64,000 bases of DNA from Actinomycetes bacterium (GTDB lineage Bacteria > Actinomycetota > Actinomycetes > Actinomycetales > Dermatophilaceae): contig JAEZWF010000056.1 of assembly GCA_023420415.1 (NCBI GenBank), positions 30,516 through 94,515 of the forward strand, in the 5' to 3' direction. Made by a program: the position numbers and the translations under genes. A model generated the notes under the pieces. The model was not told where the DNA came from and searched no databases. It worked only from the letters and a program-made list of their open reading frames with translations. This document shows, in pieces, positions 9,113-16,962 of this stretch. Numbering within the stretch: position 1 is the first letter of the stretch; every line of letters begins with the position of its first letter.

Positions 9113-10060
9113 TCAGTACGCGGCGAGGATGTCGACGACGAAGACGAGGGTGTCGGTGCCCTTGATCTTCGGGGGCGACCCGGCCGCACCGTAGCCATCG
9201 GCGGGCGGGACGACCAGGAGCAGGCGGCTGCCGACGTTGGCGCCGACGATGCTGGAGTCCCAGCCCTTGATGACCTGCTGCTGGCCGATGACCGTCTCGA
9301 AGTACTTCGTCGGGCTGTTGGCGGAGGAGTCGAACACCTCGCCGTTGCGCCACAGGGCGCCGGTGTAGCTGACCCGGACGGTCTGTCCCGCCTTCACCTT
9401 CGGACCCGTGCCCTGGATGAGCGGCTGGCTGATGGTCTTGGTCGGGGCCTTGGCGCCCTTGGGGATCGTGATGGTGGCGGGCTTGCCCTCCTCGACCTTG
9501 ACGGTCGGCAGGCCCTTCTTCGGCGCGACGGCCTTGCCCTGGGCGGTCGGCAGCGCCTTGGTCGCGGACACGACGTCCATCAGGAAGAGCACGCTGTCGT
9601 TGGCGCCGACCTTGAGGTCGGCGTTGCCCTGGCTGCCGAAGGCGTCCTTGGGTGGCATCGCCACGAGCACGCGCGAGCCCACCTTCTGGTTGGTCAGGCC
9701 CTTCTTGAACCCGGGCAGCAGCTGCTGGGAGTCCAGGCTCAGGCCGAGGTTCTGCTTGCCGAAGTTGGTGTCCAGCACCGAGGCGTCCTTGGCGTTGAGC
9801 AGGACGTACTTGATGCTCACGATCTCGTCGCCCTTGACCGGGGCGCCGTCGCCCTCCTTGACCACCTTGGTGGTGGTGTCAGTGACGGTGAGGGGCTTGG
9901 GCTCGACCTTGACGGTGGGGGCCTGGGTGGCGCTGCCACCGGTCACGGTGACCTTGTCGAGGGCGCCGGTCTTGGGCTTCTCCTCCGAACCACAGGCGGT
10001 GAGGGTGAGGGCGCCGGCCAGCAGCGCGGCGCCGAGGGCGCTGATGCGTCGAGAGTGCAC
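9113..10060 (-). CDS. Secreted FKBP-type peptidyl-prolyl isomerase lipoprotein with two FKBP domains
   Basis: About 315 residues from GTG 10060. The N-terminus 'RRISALGAALLAGALTLTAC' is a signal peptide with lipobox LTAC, so it should be lipid-anchored outside the membrane. Two FKBP domains follow: a degenerate one at about residues 65-150 ('LLPGFKKGLTNQKVGSRVLV') and a canonical one at about 210-315 ('QVIKGWDSSIVGANVGSRLL'). It probably assists folding of exported proteins. Its gene lies between pafA and the cytoplasmic FKBP gene, all leftward. The first domain lacks the standard WDxGI element, so only the second may be active (inference). Confidence 0.9.
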   Translation of the reverse strand: MHSRRISALGAALLAGALTLTACGSEEKPKTGALDKVTVTGGSATQAPTVKVEPKPLTVTDTTTKVVKEGDGAPVKGDEIVSIKYVLLNAKDASVLDTNFGKQNLGLSLDSQQLLPGFKKGLTNQKVGSRVLVAMPPKDAFGSQGNADLKVGANDSVLFLMDVVSATKALPTAQGKAVAPKKGLPTVKVEEGKPATITIPKGAKAPTKTISQPLIQGTGPKVKAGQTVRVSYTGALWRNGEVFDSSANSPTKYFETVIGQQQVIKGWDSSIVGANVGSRLLLVVPPADGYGAAGSPPKIKGTDTLVFVVDILAAY

Positions 10061-10130
10061 GAGTTGGGGTCTTTCGGTAGGAACCAGTCGGTCGCCACCA
10101 TAACCGCCGCACCTGTGACCACCGAAAACG

Positions 10131-11498
10131 TCAGCCGCGCATCCCCTCGATGAGACGCTCGACGCGCACGTCCTCGGAGGCGAACGGGTCCTTGCACAGG
10201 ACGGTGCGCTGGGCCTGGTCGTTGAGCTTGAGGTGCACCCAGTCGACGGTGAAGTCGCGGCGGTGCTCCTGCGCCGCCTTGATGAAGTCACCCCGCAGCT
10301 TGGCGCGGGTCGTCTGTGGCGGGACCGTCTTGGCCTCGAACACCTCAGGGTCGGTGCACACGCGCGCCGCGCGGCCGTGCTTCTGCAGCAGGTAGAACAG
10401 GCCCCGCTCCCGGTTGACGTCGTGGTAGGCAAGGTCGAGCTGGGCGATCCGCGGGTGCTCCATCGGCAGGTCGTGCTTGGCCATGTAGCCGGTGATGAGC
10501 TTGTGCTTGATGACCCAGTCGATCTCGGTGTCGACCAGCGACAGGTTGTCGGTCTCGACCGCGCGCAACGTGCGCTCCCAGAGGTCGAGCACCTGCTTGT
10601 GGATCGGGTCGGTCAGCCCCTCCCGGTCAGCGAACGCGGTGGCCCGCTCGAGGTACTCCGTCTGGATCTGCAGCGCCGACAGCTCGCGCCCGTTGGACAG
10701 GCGAACGGTCTTGCGGCCCGTCATGTCGTGGCTCATCTCGCGGATCGCCCGGATGGGGTTCTCCAGCGTCAGGTCCCGGACGACGACACCCGCCTCGATC
10801 ATGCGCAGCACGAGGTCGGCGGACCCGACCTTGAGCATCGTCGTGGTCTCGCTCATGTTCGAGTCACCGACGATGACGTGCAGGCGCCGGTAGCGCTCCG
10901 CGTCGGCGTGCGGCTCGTCGCGGGTGTTGATGATGGGGCGGCTGCGGGTCGTCGCCGACGAGACGCCCTCCCAGATGTGGTCGGCGCGTTGGCTGACGCA
11001 GAACGTCGCGCCCTTGCTCGTGGTGACGACCTTCCCTGCGCCACAAGTGATCTGGCGACTCACGAGGAACGGGATCAGCACGTCGGACAACGCCTGGAAC
11101 TCACCGGCGCGACCAACGAGGTAGTTCTCGTGGCAGCCGTAGGAGTTGCCCGCCGAGTCGGTGTTGTTCTTGAAGACGTAGATCTCGCCCTCGATGCCCT
11201 CCTCGGCCAACCGCTCCTGCGCGTCGGCGACGAGGCCCTCGACGATCCGCTCCCCCGCCTTGTCGTGGATGACCAGCTGGCGCACGTGGTCGCACTCGGG
11301 CGTCGCGTACTCAGGGTGCGAGCCGACGTCGAGGTAGAGCCGTGACCCGTTGGAGAGGAAGACGTTCGAGGAACGTCCCCACGAGACCACCTTGCGGAAC
11401 AGGTAGCGCGCGACCTCGTCGGGGGTGAGCCGGCGCTGCCCCTGGAAGGTGCACGTGATGCCGTACTCGTTCTCGATCCCGAAGATCCGACGCTCCAT
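10131..11498 (-). CDS. pafA: Pup-protein ligase PafA
   Basis: A 455-residue member of the carboxylate-amine ligase (glutamine-synthetase-like) fold. It attaches the C-terminal glutamate of Pup to substrate lysines using ATP. Signatures: N-terminal 'RRIFGIENEYGITC' with metal-binding Glu, 'SRLYLDVGSHPEYATPEC' near 50-70, 'VYKNNTDSAGNSYGCHENYL'-like segment near 110-130, and 'INTRDEPHADAERYRRLHVI' near 190-210. It is distinguished from Dop by its shorter length and lack of the Dop loop. It is the first gene leftward, followed by the two FKBP genes; the coiled-coil genes diverge from it. Confidence 0.96.
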   Translation of the reverse strand: MERRIFGIENEYGITCTFQGQRRLTPDEVARYLFRKVVSWGRSSNVFLSNGSRLYLDVGSHPEYATPECDHVRQLVIHDKAGERIVEGLVADAQERLAEEGIEGEIYVFKNNTDSAGNSYGCHENYLVGRAGEFQALSDVLIPFLVSRQITCGAGKVVTTSKGATFCVSQRADHIWEGVSSATTRSRPIINTRDEPHADAERYRRLHVIVGDSNMSETTTMLKVGSADLVLRMIEAGVVVRDLTLENPIRAIREMSHDMTGRKTVRLSNGRELSALQIQTEYLERATAFADREGLTDPIHKQVLDLWERTLRAVETDNLSLVDTEIDWVIKHKLITGYMAKHDLPMEHPRIAQLDLAYHDVNRERGLFYLLQKHGRAARVCTDPEVFEAKTVPPQTTRAKLRGDFIKAAQEHRRDFTVDWVHLKLNDQAQRTVLCKDPFASEDVRVERLIEGMRG

Positions 11499-11604
11499 GG
11501 GACCACTGTAAACACCGCAGGTCAGCGTCTACTCCGGGTAAAGGGATGGTCTGGACTCCCGAACCCCTCTGCAATCGCACAGTCCCGTGCGCGACACTGG
11601 CCCC

Positions 11605-13089
11605 ATGCCCGACGCCCCCGCGGACACGGCGAACCGGACCGGAGGCCAGCCGACCACCCCGATCGGTGACCTGACCCGGCATACCCAGTCGATCCTTGAA
11701 CGCGCCCAGGCGTATGCCGACGCGATGCGGGCCGAGACCGACGAGACGCTCGCCGTTGCGCGGGCCGACGCGGAGCGGATGCGCGCCGAGGCACGTGCGC
11801 TGCTCGAGGACGCCCAGCGCCAGCACGCCGACGCCGTCCGTGACCGGGAGCTCGTCGGGCGCGCCCTCAGCGACGCGCAGGGCGAGGCGGCCTCGCTCGT
11901 CGCCGACGCGACCGAGCAGGCGTCGATGCTCACCCAGTCGGCCACGCGCACCAGTGAGGAAGCGGTCGCCGACGCCCGTGCCGAAGCCCAGCGTCTGGTC
12001 GCCCGGGCGACCGAGGAGTCGCAGCGGCTGCGGGCCAGCGCACAGACCGACTACGACGAGGCGATGAGCCGGTATGCCGCGCACGAACGTGAGCGGGACG
12101 CGGACTTCGCGGCGGGCGTGGCGAAGATGGACAGTCACTTCGCGCAGCGCGACGAGGAGCAGAAGGCCGCCCACGCGACCCTGCTGACCCGGGCGCAGGA
12201 GGCAGCCGAGGAGGCGCGCGCCACGGCGGCCGCCGAGGCCGAGGAGACGAGGTCGGCCGCGGAACAGCACCTCGCCGAACGCCGGGCGCAGGCCGCACAG
12301 CTCGTCGAGCAGGCGCGGGCCGATGCCCAGGACCGTCTCGACCGGGCGCACGCCGAGGCGACCGAGATCATGACCCAGGCCGAGGACCACCTGAAGTGGG
12401 GCCAGGACACGGTGCGGCGCGTCCTCGACGAGGGCGAGGCAGAGGTGGCGCGGTTGCGCCGCGAGACCCACCAGGAGCTCGGCGCACGGATGCGCTCGCG
12501 GCGCCAGCTGATCCAGACCGCACTCGCCCGGGCGGCCCACCGGGCCAGGGGTGAGCGGGAGTCGGCGCGCGCCGAGTCCGAACGCGTCCGGGCCCAGGCC
12601 GAGGCCATCCTCGCGGCCGCGCAGGCCCAGGCGGAGCGCACGACAGCAGCGGCGGAGCAGCAGGCCGAGCGCACCCGGCGCAGCGCCGAGGACACCGAGC
12701 GGCTCGCCGAGGAGCGGGCGACCCGTCGGGTCGAGGAGGCCGAGAAGGCTGCCCGTCTCGTCCGCGAGCGCACCGCCTCCGAGATCGAGCGACTCCAGCG
12801 CGAGACCCACGAGTCGCACCGCGCCGCCCGTGAGCAGCTGGTGTCCTCGGCCACGCAGGCCCGCGAGGAGGCCGACCGCGTGCGCACCGAGGCGCGTGCC
12901 ATGCTCGACCGCGCCCGCGCCGAGGTCGCCTCGCTCGCGTCGCGCCGCGAGGACATCACCAAGCAGCTCGGCCACCTCACCGGCGTGATCGACGCCCTGG
13001 CCGTGCCCGAGAAGGTCATGCCGAACCAGGTCAACGGTGACCAGCAGTCCCCACTCCCCACCGAGAACGAACGGACCGACCATGAGTGA
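11605..13089 (+). CDS. Long Ala/Glu/Arg-rich coiled-coil protein, DivIVA-like
   Basis: About 494 residues from ATG 11605 (a GTG at 11587 would add six). Nearly the whole length is a predicted alpha-helical coiled coil rich in Ala, Glu, Arg and Gln ('AQAYADAMRAETDETLAVA', 'ERARRSAEDTERLAEERAT' style). There are no membrane segments or enzymatic motifs. Such proteins in actinobacteria act in polar growth or cytoskeletal scaffolding; this one is not specifically recognised. Its stop overlaps the start of the next coiled-coil gene by 8 bases (ATGAGTGA), so they are co-translated. The pair lies between pafA and prcA with no known proteasome role. Confidence 0.75.
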   Translation: MPDAPADTANRTGGQPTTPIGDLTRHTQSILERAQAYADAMRAETDETLAVARADAERMRAEARALLEDAQRQHADAVRDRELVGRALSDAQGEAASLVADATEQASMLTQSATRTSEEAVADARAEAQRLVARATEESQRLRASAQTDYDEAMSRYAAHERERDADFAAGVAKMDSHFAQRDEEQKAAHATLLTRAQEAAEEARATAAAEAEETRSAAEQHLAERRAQAAQLVEQARADAQDRLDRAHAEATEIMTQAEDHLKWGQDTVRRVLDEGEAEVARLRRETHQELGARMRSRRQLIQTALARAAHRARGERESARAESERVRAQAEAILAAAQAQAERTTAAAEQQAERTRRSAEDTERLAEERATRRVEEAEKAARLVRERTASEIERLQRETHESHRAAREQLVSSATQAREEADRVRTEARAMLDRARAEVASLASRREDITKQLGHLTGVIDALAVPEKVMPNQVNGDQQSPLPTENERTDHE

Positions 13090-14179
13090 CAGCACCTCCT
13101 TCCGCAGCGTCCTGCGTGGCTACGACCCCGCCCAGGTCGACCAGTGGCAGGCGGAGACGTCCAACGCGCTGGCCCAGGCCCGCGGTGAGGCCGCAGAGCG
13201 CACCGTCGAGGTGAGCGAGCTGCGGGCGGCCCTGACCCGGGCGCAGGAGCAGCACACCGGCGTGACCCGCCAGCTCGAGGCGTTGCAGGACGAGCAGCGC
13301 AAGGCGGCGGCCCCGACCTTCGCGGACCTCGGTGACCGGATCGGGTCGATCCTGACCCTGGCCGACCAGGAGGCCACCGACATCCGCGACAAGGCGCGGG
13401 TGGATGCCGACACACTCGTGGGCACCTCCCAGCTCGAGGCCGACCAGGCGCGCAAGGCCGCCGACGCGTATGCCGCGGAGGTGCGTGCCAAAGCCGACGC
13501 TGAGGCGACGCAGGTCGTGGAGAAAGCCAAGCAGCAGGCCGACTCGATCCTCGACGACGCCGATCGTGAGGCGTCCGCCCGCCGCGAGGAGGCCGAGGCG
13601 TTCTACGAGCACCAGCGTGCCCGGGCGGCCGCTGCGGCCGCCGACTTCGAGTCCACCCTGGGCCAGCGTCGGGACAAGGCGGCGGCCGAGTTCTCGGCCC
13701 AGATGGCCCAGCACGAGCAGGCCCTCACCCAGGCGCAGGAGCGCGCCCAGGCACTGAACGCGGAGAGCGAGCGCGCCCACAGCGACGCGTCCTCGGAGGC
13801 CAAGCGACTGGTCGAGGACGCCCGCGCCGAGGCCGAGCAGCACGTCGCCTCCGCCCGCGAGCAGGCCGAGCGGATCCGCCGCGACTCCGAGCGCGAGCTC
13901 GCCGCCGCCACGGCCCGCCGCGACAGCATCACGGCCCAGCTCAGCAACGTCCGGCAGATGCTCGCCACCCTCGGTGGCGCGTCCATGGTCGACAACCTCA
14001 CCGACGAGCAGCCCGCCCCGGCGGCCGACCCAGAGCCGCAGGAGCAAGCGGACACGGCGGCCGACGTCGCGCCGCAGGACGAGGCGGACGCGGCAGTCGA
14101 CGAGACGGACGCGGCAGTCGACGAGGCGGACGGCACGGACGCGGCCGCCGAGAAGGCCGCGGCGCCCAGCCACGCCTGA
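13082..14179 (+). CDS. DivIVA-domain coiled-coil protein
   Basis: About 365 residues from ATG 13082. The N-terminus 'SFRSVLRGYDPAQVDQWQAET' is the DivIVA-type membrane-binding motif (F..VLRGYDxxQVD). An extended Ala/Glu coiled coil to about residue 300 and an acidic Asp/Ala/Glu tail follow. DivIVA/Wag31 relatives bind curved membranes and organise polar cell-wall synthesis. It overlaps the preceding coiled-coil gene, so a stoichiometric partnership is plausible (inference). A one-base TGATG overlap joins its stop to a truncated epimerase start. Confidence 0.82.
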   Translation: MSDSTSFRSVLRGYDPAQVDQWQAETSNALAQARGEAAERTVEVSELRAALTRAQEQHTGVTRQLEALQDEQRKAAAPTFADLGDRIGSILTLADQEATDIRDKARVDADTLVGTSQLEADQARKAADAYAAEVRAKADAEATQVVEKAKQQADSILDDADREASARREEAEAFYEHQRARAAAAAADFESTLGQRRDKAAAEFSAQMAQHEQALTQAQERAQALNAESERAHSDASSEAKRLVEDARAEAEQHVASAREQAERIRRDSERELAAATARRDSITAQLSNVRQMLATLGGASMVDNLTDEQPAPAADPEPQEQADTAADVAPQDEADAAVDETDAAVDEADGTDAAAEKAAAPSHA

Positions 14180-14265
14180 TGCGCACGCTCGTCCTGGGCG
14201 GCACCGCCTGGCTCGGGCGTGAGGTGACCGCAGCGGCCCGCGCGGACGGGTTCACCCCGAGCTGA
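14179..14265 (+). pseudogene. Truncated NAD(P)-dependent epimerase/dehydratase N-terminus
   Basis: Twenty-eight codons from ATG 14179 to TGA 14263-14265 read 'MRTLVLGGTAWLGREVTAAA'. This is an intact Rossmann first strand plus the dinucleotide loop 'GGTAWLG' of short-chain epimerase/reductases, then an abrupt stop. The rest of the enzyme (about 300 residues) is absent. It starts by overlapping the stop of the DivIVA-like gene (TGATG), as an operon member would, so this looks like the stub of a deleted third gene. An alternative is that it is a short translated leader without function. Confidence 0.55.
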
Positions 14266-14306
14266 TCCGCGTCCATCATCCGGACGGGGTATCCACAGTC
14301 CGGTCA

Positions 14307-14345
14307 GGTAACGGCATGTTTGGTCATGACAAACATTTGGTTACC
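14307..14345. promoter_or_regulatory. Large inverted repeat upstream of peroxiredoxin gene
   Basis: A nested dyad: GGTAAC (14307-14312) pairs with GTTACC (14340-14345), ATGTTT (14316-14321) with AAACAT (14331-14336), around a self-complementary GTCATGAC centre (14323-14330). It ends four bases before the ribosome binding site (ggagg, 14349) of the peroxiredoxin gene. It is unusually AT-rich for this genome. It could be an operator for a dimeric regulator or a 5' UTR hairpin. Confidence 0.45.
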
Positions 14346-14358
14346 TCTGGAGGACCGC

Positions 14359-14994
14359 ATGGCCACGCTGCGACTCGGCGACGACGCGCCCGACTTCACC
14401 GCCCAGACCACCGAGGGTGAGCTGAGCTTCCACGACTGGAAGGGCGACGGGTGGGCCGTGCTCTTCAGCCACCCGGCCGACTTCACGCCCGTCTGCACCA
14501 CCGAGCTCGGTCGCGTCGCCCAGCTCAAGGACGAGTGGGCCGCCCGCAACACCAAGGTGATCGCCGTGTCCGTGGACTCGGTCGAGGACCACGAGGCGTG
14601 GAAGGCCGACATCGCCGAGGTCGCCGGCTCCCCCGTCGACTACCCGATCGTCGGCGACAAGGATCGCCAGGTGGCCGAGCTCTACGACATGATCCACCCC
14701 GGCGCCGGCGACACCTCCCCCGTCCGTTCGGTGTTCCTCATCGACCCGGCGGGCAAGGTGCGGCTGTCGCTGACGTACCCCAAGAGCGCCGGACGCAACT
14801 TCGACGAGATCCTGCGCGCCCTTGACGCGCTCCAGGTCAATGACGCGGGGCCGTTCTCCACGCCCGCCGACTGGAAGCAGGGTGAGCGCATCATCGTCGC
14901 CCCCACCGTCACGACGGCCGACGCGCAGGCGAAGTTCAAGGACGTCGAAGAGGTCAAGCCCTACCTGCGTTACGCCGCAGCCCCGACGCCCTGA
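14359..14994 (+). CDS. 1-Cys peroxiredoxin (Prx6 family)
   Basis: A 211-residue thiol peroxidase. The active-site motif 'PADFTPVCTTE' (residues about 38-48) holds the peroxidatic Cys, and no second Cys is seen, as in 1-Cys Prx6-type enzymes. The C-terminal region has Prx6-like 'YLRYAAAP' and 'DWKQGERIIVAPTV' segments. It reduces hydrogen or organic peroxides in the cytoplasm; the reductant is unknown, with mycothiol/mycoredoxin plausible given mshC here. Start ATG 14359 is chosen for its ggagg 6 bases upstream. A strong hairpin follows at 15032-15081, and a large dyad precedes the gene. Confidence 0.92.
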   Translation: MATLRLGDDAPDFTAQTTEGELSFHDWKGDGWAVLFSHPADFTPVCTTELGRVAQLKDEWAARNTKVIAVSVDSVEDHEAWKADIAEVAGSPVDYPIVGDKDRQVAELYDMIHPGAGDTSPVRSVFLIDPAGKVRLSLTYPKSAGRNFDEILRALDALQVNDAGPFSTPADWKQGERIIVAPTVTTADAQAKFKDVEEVKPYLRYAAAPTP

Positions 14995-15031
14995 CGGGCG
15001 CCGTCCCCGGCCGTCTCCTCCTCGACCGGGG

Positions 15032-15081
15032 CGTATGCCGCGTCCGCGCCTCCCACCCCTCCGGCGCGGACGCGGCATACG
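15032..15081. terminator. 19-bp perfect hairpin built from two GTATGCCG words
   Basis: Left arm 15032-15050 and right arm 15063-15081 are perfect reverse complements (19 bp) around a 12-base loop. Each arm's outer end is the genome-enriched word GTATGCCG. It lies 37 bases after the peroxiredoxin stop and 8 bases before the next start. No U-tract follows. It probably ends or attenuates transcription of the peroxiredoxin gene. Confidence 0.75.
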
Positions 15082-15089
15082 GTTGGCTC

Positions 15090-15821
15090 ATGAGTGAAGC
15101 CACCGCAGTCCAGGTCCCCGTCCTCGACGGGCTCATGCCCGCCGACCTGCACCTGCCTGAGTCGGGTCGCGGTCCGGGTCTCGTGCTCTTCCAGGAGATC
15201 TTCGGCGTCGGCGACTACATCGACGCGCGAGCGCGGGACCTCGCCGCGCGGGGCTACGTCGTCCTCGTGCCGCACTTCTACTGGCGCCTGCCCGGCGGCG
15301 ACGAGGTCGTGCCGTCGGGCGAGCTGGACCGCGCCATGGGGCTGCTCCAGCAGTTCGACTGGGAGCTCGGGGTCGCCGACGGAGCCGCTGCCCTGGCCCA
15401 CCTCCAGCAGCGCGACGAGGTCGACGGGCCGGTGGGCCTCATCGGGTTCTGCTTCGGTGGCGGCCTGGCGTTCGCCGTCGCTGCCGCCACCGCAACGCTC
15501 GGTGAAGGCGCACCCGATGCCCTCGTGAGCTACTACGGGTCGGCCCTGCCCAACCTACTGGGCCTGGCCGGCCAGGTCGACACCCCCTCGCTGTACCACT
15601 TCGGCCTCGACGACACCTACATCCCGGCCGACACCGTGCGAGAGATCGAGCGCGCGCTCACCGAGGGCGGGACGGACGTCACGTTCCGCACCTATCCCGG
15701 TGCCGGGCACGCGTTCGACAACCCGGACCCGGCGTTCCACCACGAGGGCGCGTCGCAGGAGGCCTGGGCGGCCACGACCGAGTGGCTCGAGGAGAAGCTG
15801 CCCGTGGGCGACCCGTCCTGA
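15090..15821 (+). CDS. Dienelactone hydrolase family protein
   Basis: A 243-residue alpha/beta hydrolase. The nucleophile motif 'GFCFGGG' (Cys near residue 118) is typical of dienelactone hydrolases. The acid 'GLDDTYIP' is near 173 and the histidine 'YPGAGHAFDN' near 209. It hydrolyses ester or lactone bonds in the cytoplasm; the actual substrate is not readable, and no catechol pathway genes are nearby. Starts at ATG 15090 immediately after the 15032-15081 hairpin, so it is probably transcribed separately from the peroxiredoxin gene. Confidence 0.88.
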   Translation: MSEATAVQVPVLDGLMPADLHLPESGRGPGLVLFQEIFGVGDYIDARARDLAARGYVVLVPHFYWRLPGGDEVVPSGELDRAMGLLQQFDWELGVADGAAALAHLQQRDEVDGPVGLIGFCFGGGLAFAVAAATATLGEGAPDALVSYYGSALPNLLGLAGQVDTPSLYHFGLDDTYIPADTVREIERALTEGGTDVTFRTYPGAGHAFDNPDPAFHHEGASQEAWAATTEWLEEKLPVGDPS

Positions 15822-15850
15822 CGGGCGGGGTGCCCCCGCGCCGCACCGGC

Positions 15851-16171
15851 TCAGTGGCTGTTGCCCACCTCGACGAGCAGCACCCCGGCCATGATGAGCG
15901 CGATGCCGAACACCATGACGCGGGTCAGCGGCTCACCGAAGAGGACGCGGCTGAGGACGGCGGTGAGCGCCACGCCGACCGCCGCCCAGATCCCGTAGGC
16001 GACTCCCAGCGGCATACCCTCCGCGAGCGTCAGGGCGAGCAGCGCGAAGGCGACGAGGTATCCCACCGCCACCGCGGCATACCAGGCGCGGGCGCCCTGC
16101 ACCGCCATGCGCAGCGACAGCGTGCCCGCGACCTCCGAGCAGATGGCGACCGCGAGGAAGACCCACGCCAT
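15851..16171 (-). CDS. Small multidrug resistance (SMR) efflux protein, subunit 2
   Basis: A 106-residue protein with four transmembrane helices. It starts 'MAWVFLAVAICSEVAGTLSLRMA', where the membrane-embedded Glu (residue 13) is the coupling residue of the EmrE/QacE family. 'GVAYGIWAAVGVALTAVLSRVLFGEPLT' is the family signature. It exchanges protons for cationic drugs or guanidinium-like compounds. The start ATG shares one base with the stop of the upstream SMR gene, pointing to a heterodimeric pair such as EbrAB. Confidence 0.9.
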   Translation of the reverse strand: MAWVFLAVAICSEVAGTLSLRMAVQGARAWYAAVAVGYLVAFALLALTLAEGMPLGVAYGIWAAVGVALTAVLSRVLFGEPLTRVMVFGIALIMAGVLLVEVGNSH

Positions 16172-16533
16172 CAGGGGCGCCCCTGCCCATGCGGGTCCGG
16201 GTGCTGTGCTCCGAGCTCCACGCACAGCACCCCGCCGATGATGAGGACGATGCCCAGACCCATCAGCCAGGTCAAGGGGTCGTCGAACAGGGCCGCCGAG
16301 AGCACCGCGGTGAGTGCGACGCCGACCGCGCCCCAGATGCCGTAGGCGACTCCCAGCGCCATGCCGAGACGCAACACCCGCGACAGGGCCACGAACGCTG
16401 CCACGTAGCCCACCGCGACGACGGCGTACAGGGCCGGGTGCTCCTGGGCGCCCTTGAGCGAGAGCGACCCGGAGACCTCCAGGACGATCGCGGCCACGAG
16501 TAACCCCCATGCCTTCGTCCGTTCCCCCGTCAC
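16171..16533 (-). CDS. Small multidrug resistance (SMR) efflux protein, subunit 1
   Basis: A 120-residue four-helix SMR protein with 'LLVAAIVLEVSGSLSLKGA' (coupling Glu near residue 19) and 'GVAYGIWGAVGVALTAVLSAALF'. It probably forms a heterodimer with the product of the adjoining gene. The start is GTG 16533; other SMR proteins usually begin nearer the first helix, so a few N-terminal residues are uncertain. Its C-terminus carries an extra short His/Pro/Gln tail. The paired arrangement is typical of dual-topology partners with opposite membrane orientations. Confidence 0.88.
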   Translation of the reverse strand: MTGERTKAWGLLVAAIVLEVSGSLSLKGAQEHPALYAVVAVGYVAAFVALSRVLRLGMALGVAYGIWGAVGVALTAVLSAALFDDPLTWLMGLGIVLIIGGVLCVELGAQHPDPHGQGRP

Positions 16534-16629
16534 GCTGCCGATTCAACCAGACCCGTGAGCCGCCCTCGCCGCGTACCATCGCTGGCACCGGGCCGACCCG
16601 CAGGTCGCCCACTGGGGAGGGAGTCAGCG

Positions 16630-16917
16630 ATGAGCACGCGCAGCAGGAGCCGGGCCAGGTGCTTCCAGTGCGGGCAGAGCATGCGTCGCGGCAAGTACTA
16701 CTCGCCGCTGGGGCACGCCGTGTGCGAACGGTGCCACGAGCGCGTCAACGGCATGATCGTCGGCGGGATGACAGGCGGCGTCGGTGGAGCCGTGGTCGGG
16801 CCGAGCATCCTGCGGTGGGTGCGCAAGAGCATGGGGGTCACCGACAAGCAGCGGCGCGCCCGGCAGGGCCAACCGACCGAGACCAGCACGTCCGCGGAGC
16901 GCGAGCCGCAGCGCTAG
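16630..16917 (+). CDS. Small zinc-ribbon protein with hydrophobic segment
   Basis: A 95-residue protein from ATG 16630, preceded by a good gggagg site. It has two CxxC knuckles ('CFQCG' near residue 11 and 'CERCH' near 33), consistent with one structural zinc. A Gly/Val/Met-rich hydrophobic stretch follows ('MIVGGMTGGVGGAVVG'), then a basic and polar tail. I do not recognise a named family. It may be membrane-associated through the Gly-rich helix. It is convergent with prcA. Confidence 0.7.
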   Translation: MSTRSRSRARCFQCGQSMRRGKYYSPLGHAVCERCHERVNGMIVGGMTGGVGGAVVGPSILRWVRKSMGVTDKQRRARQGQPTETSTSAEREPQR

Positions 16918-16923
16918 GGCCTC

Positions 16924-16962
16924 GCGTCAGGCGGTCGCGTCAGGCGGTCGCGTCAGGCGTTC
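16924..16962. repeat. Three tandem 13-bp repeats spanning the prcA stop codon
   Basis: GCGTCAGGCGGTC occurs at 16924-16936 and 16937-16949, and with one change at 16950-16962. The third copy contains the prcA stop (minus-strand TGA, 16953-16955). The extra copies are therefore downstream of the gene and duplicate its last codons and stop out of frame. Confidence 0.85.

Noticed and set aside
11311..13095. 594-codon open frame opposite the first coiled-coil gene
   Set aside because: The plus-strand coiled coil has consistent heptad-like composition and couples to a DivIVA gene; the minus-strand reading is featureless.
16924..16962. Short tandem repeats considered as a CRISPR array
   Set aside because: Units are contiguous without spacers, and there are no cas genes in the window; the RecB-like nuclease at 31.6 kb is a stand-alone housekeeping type.
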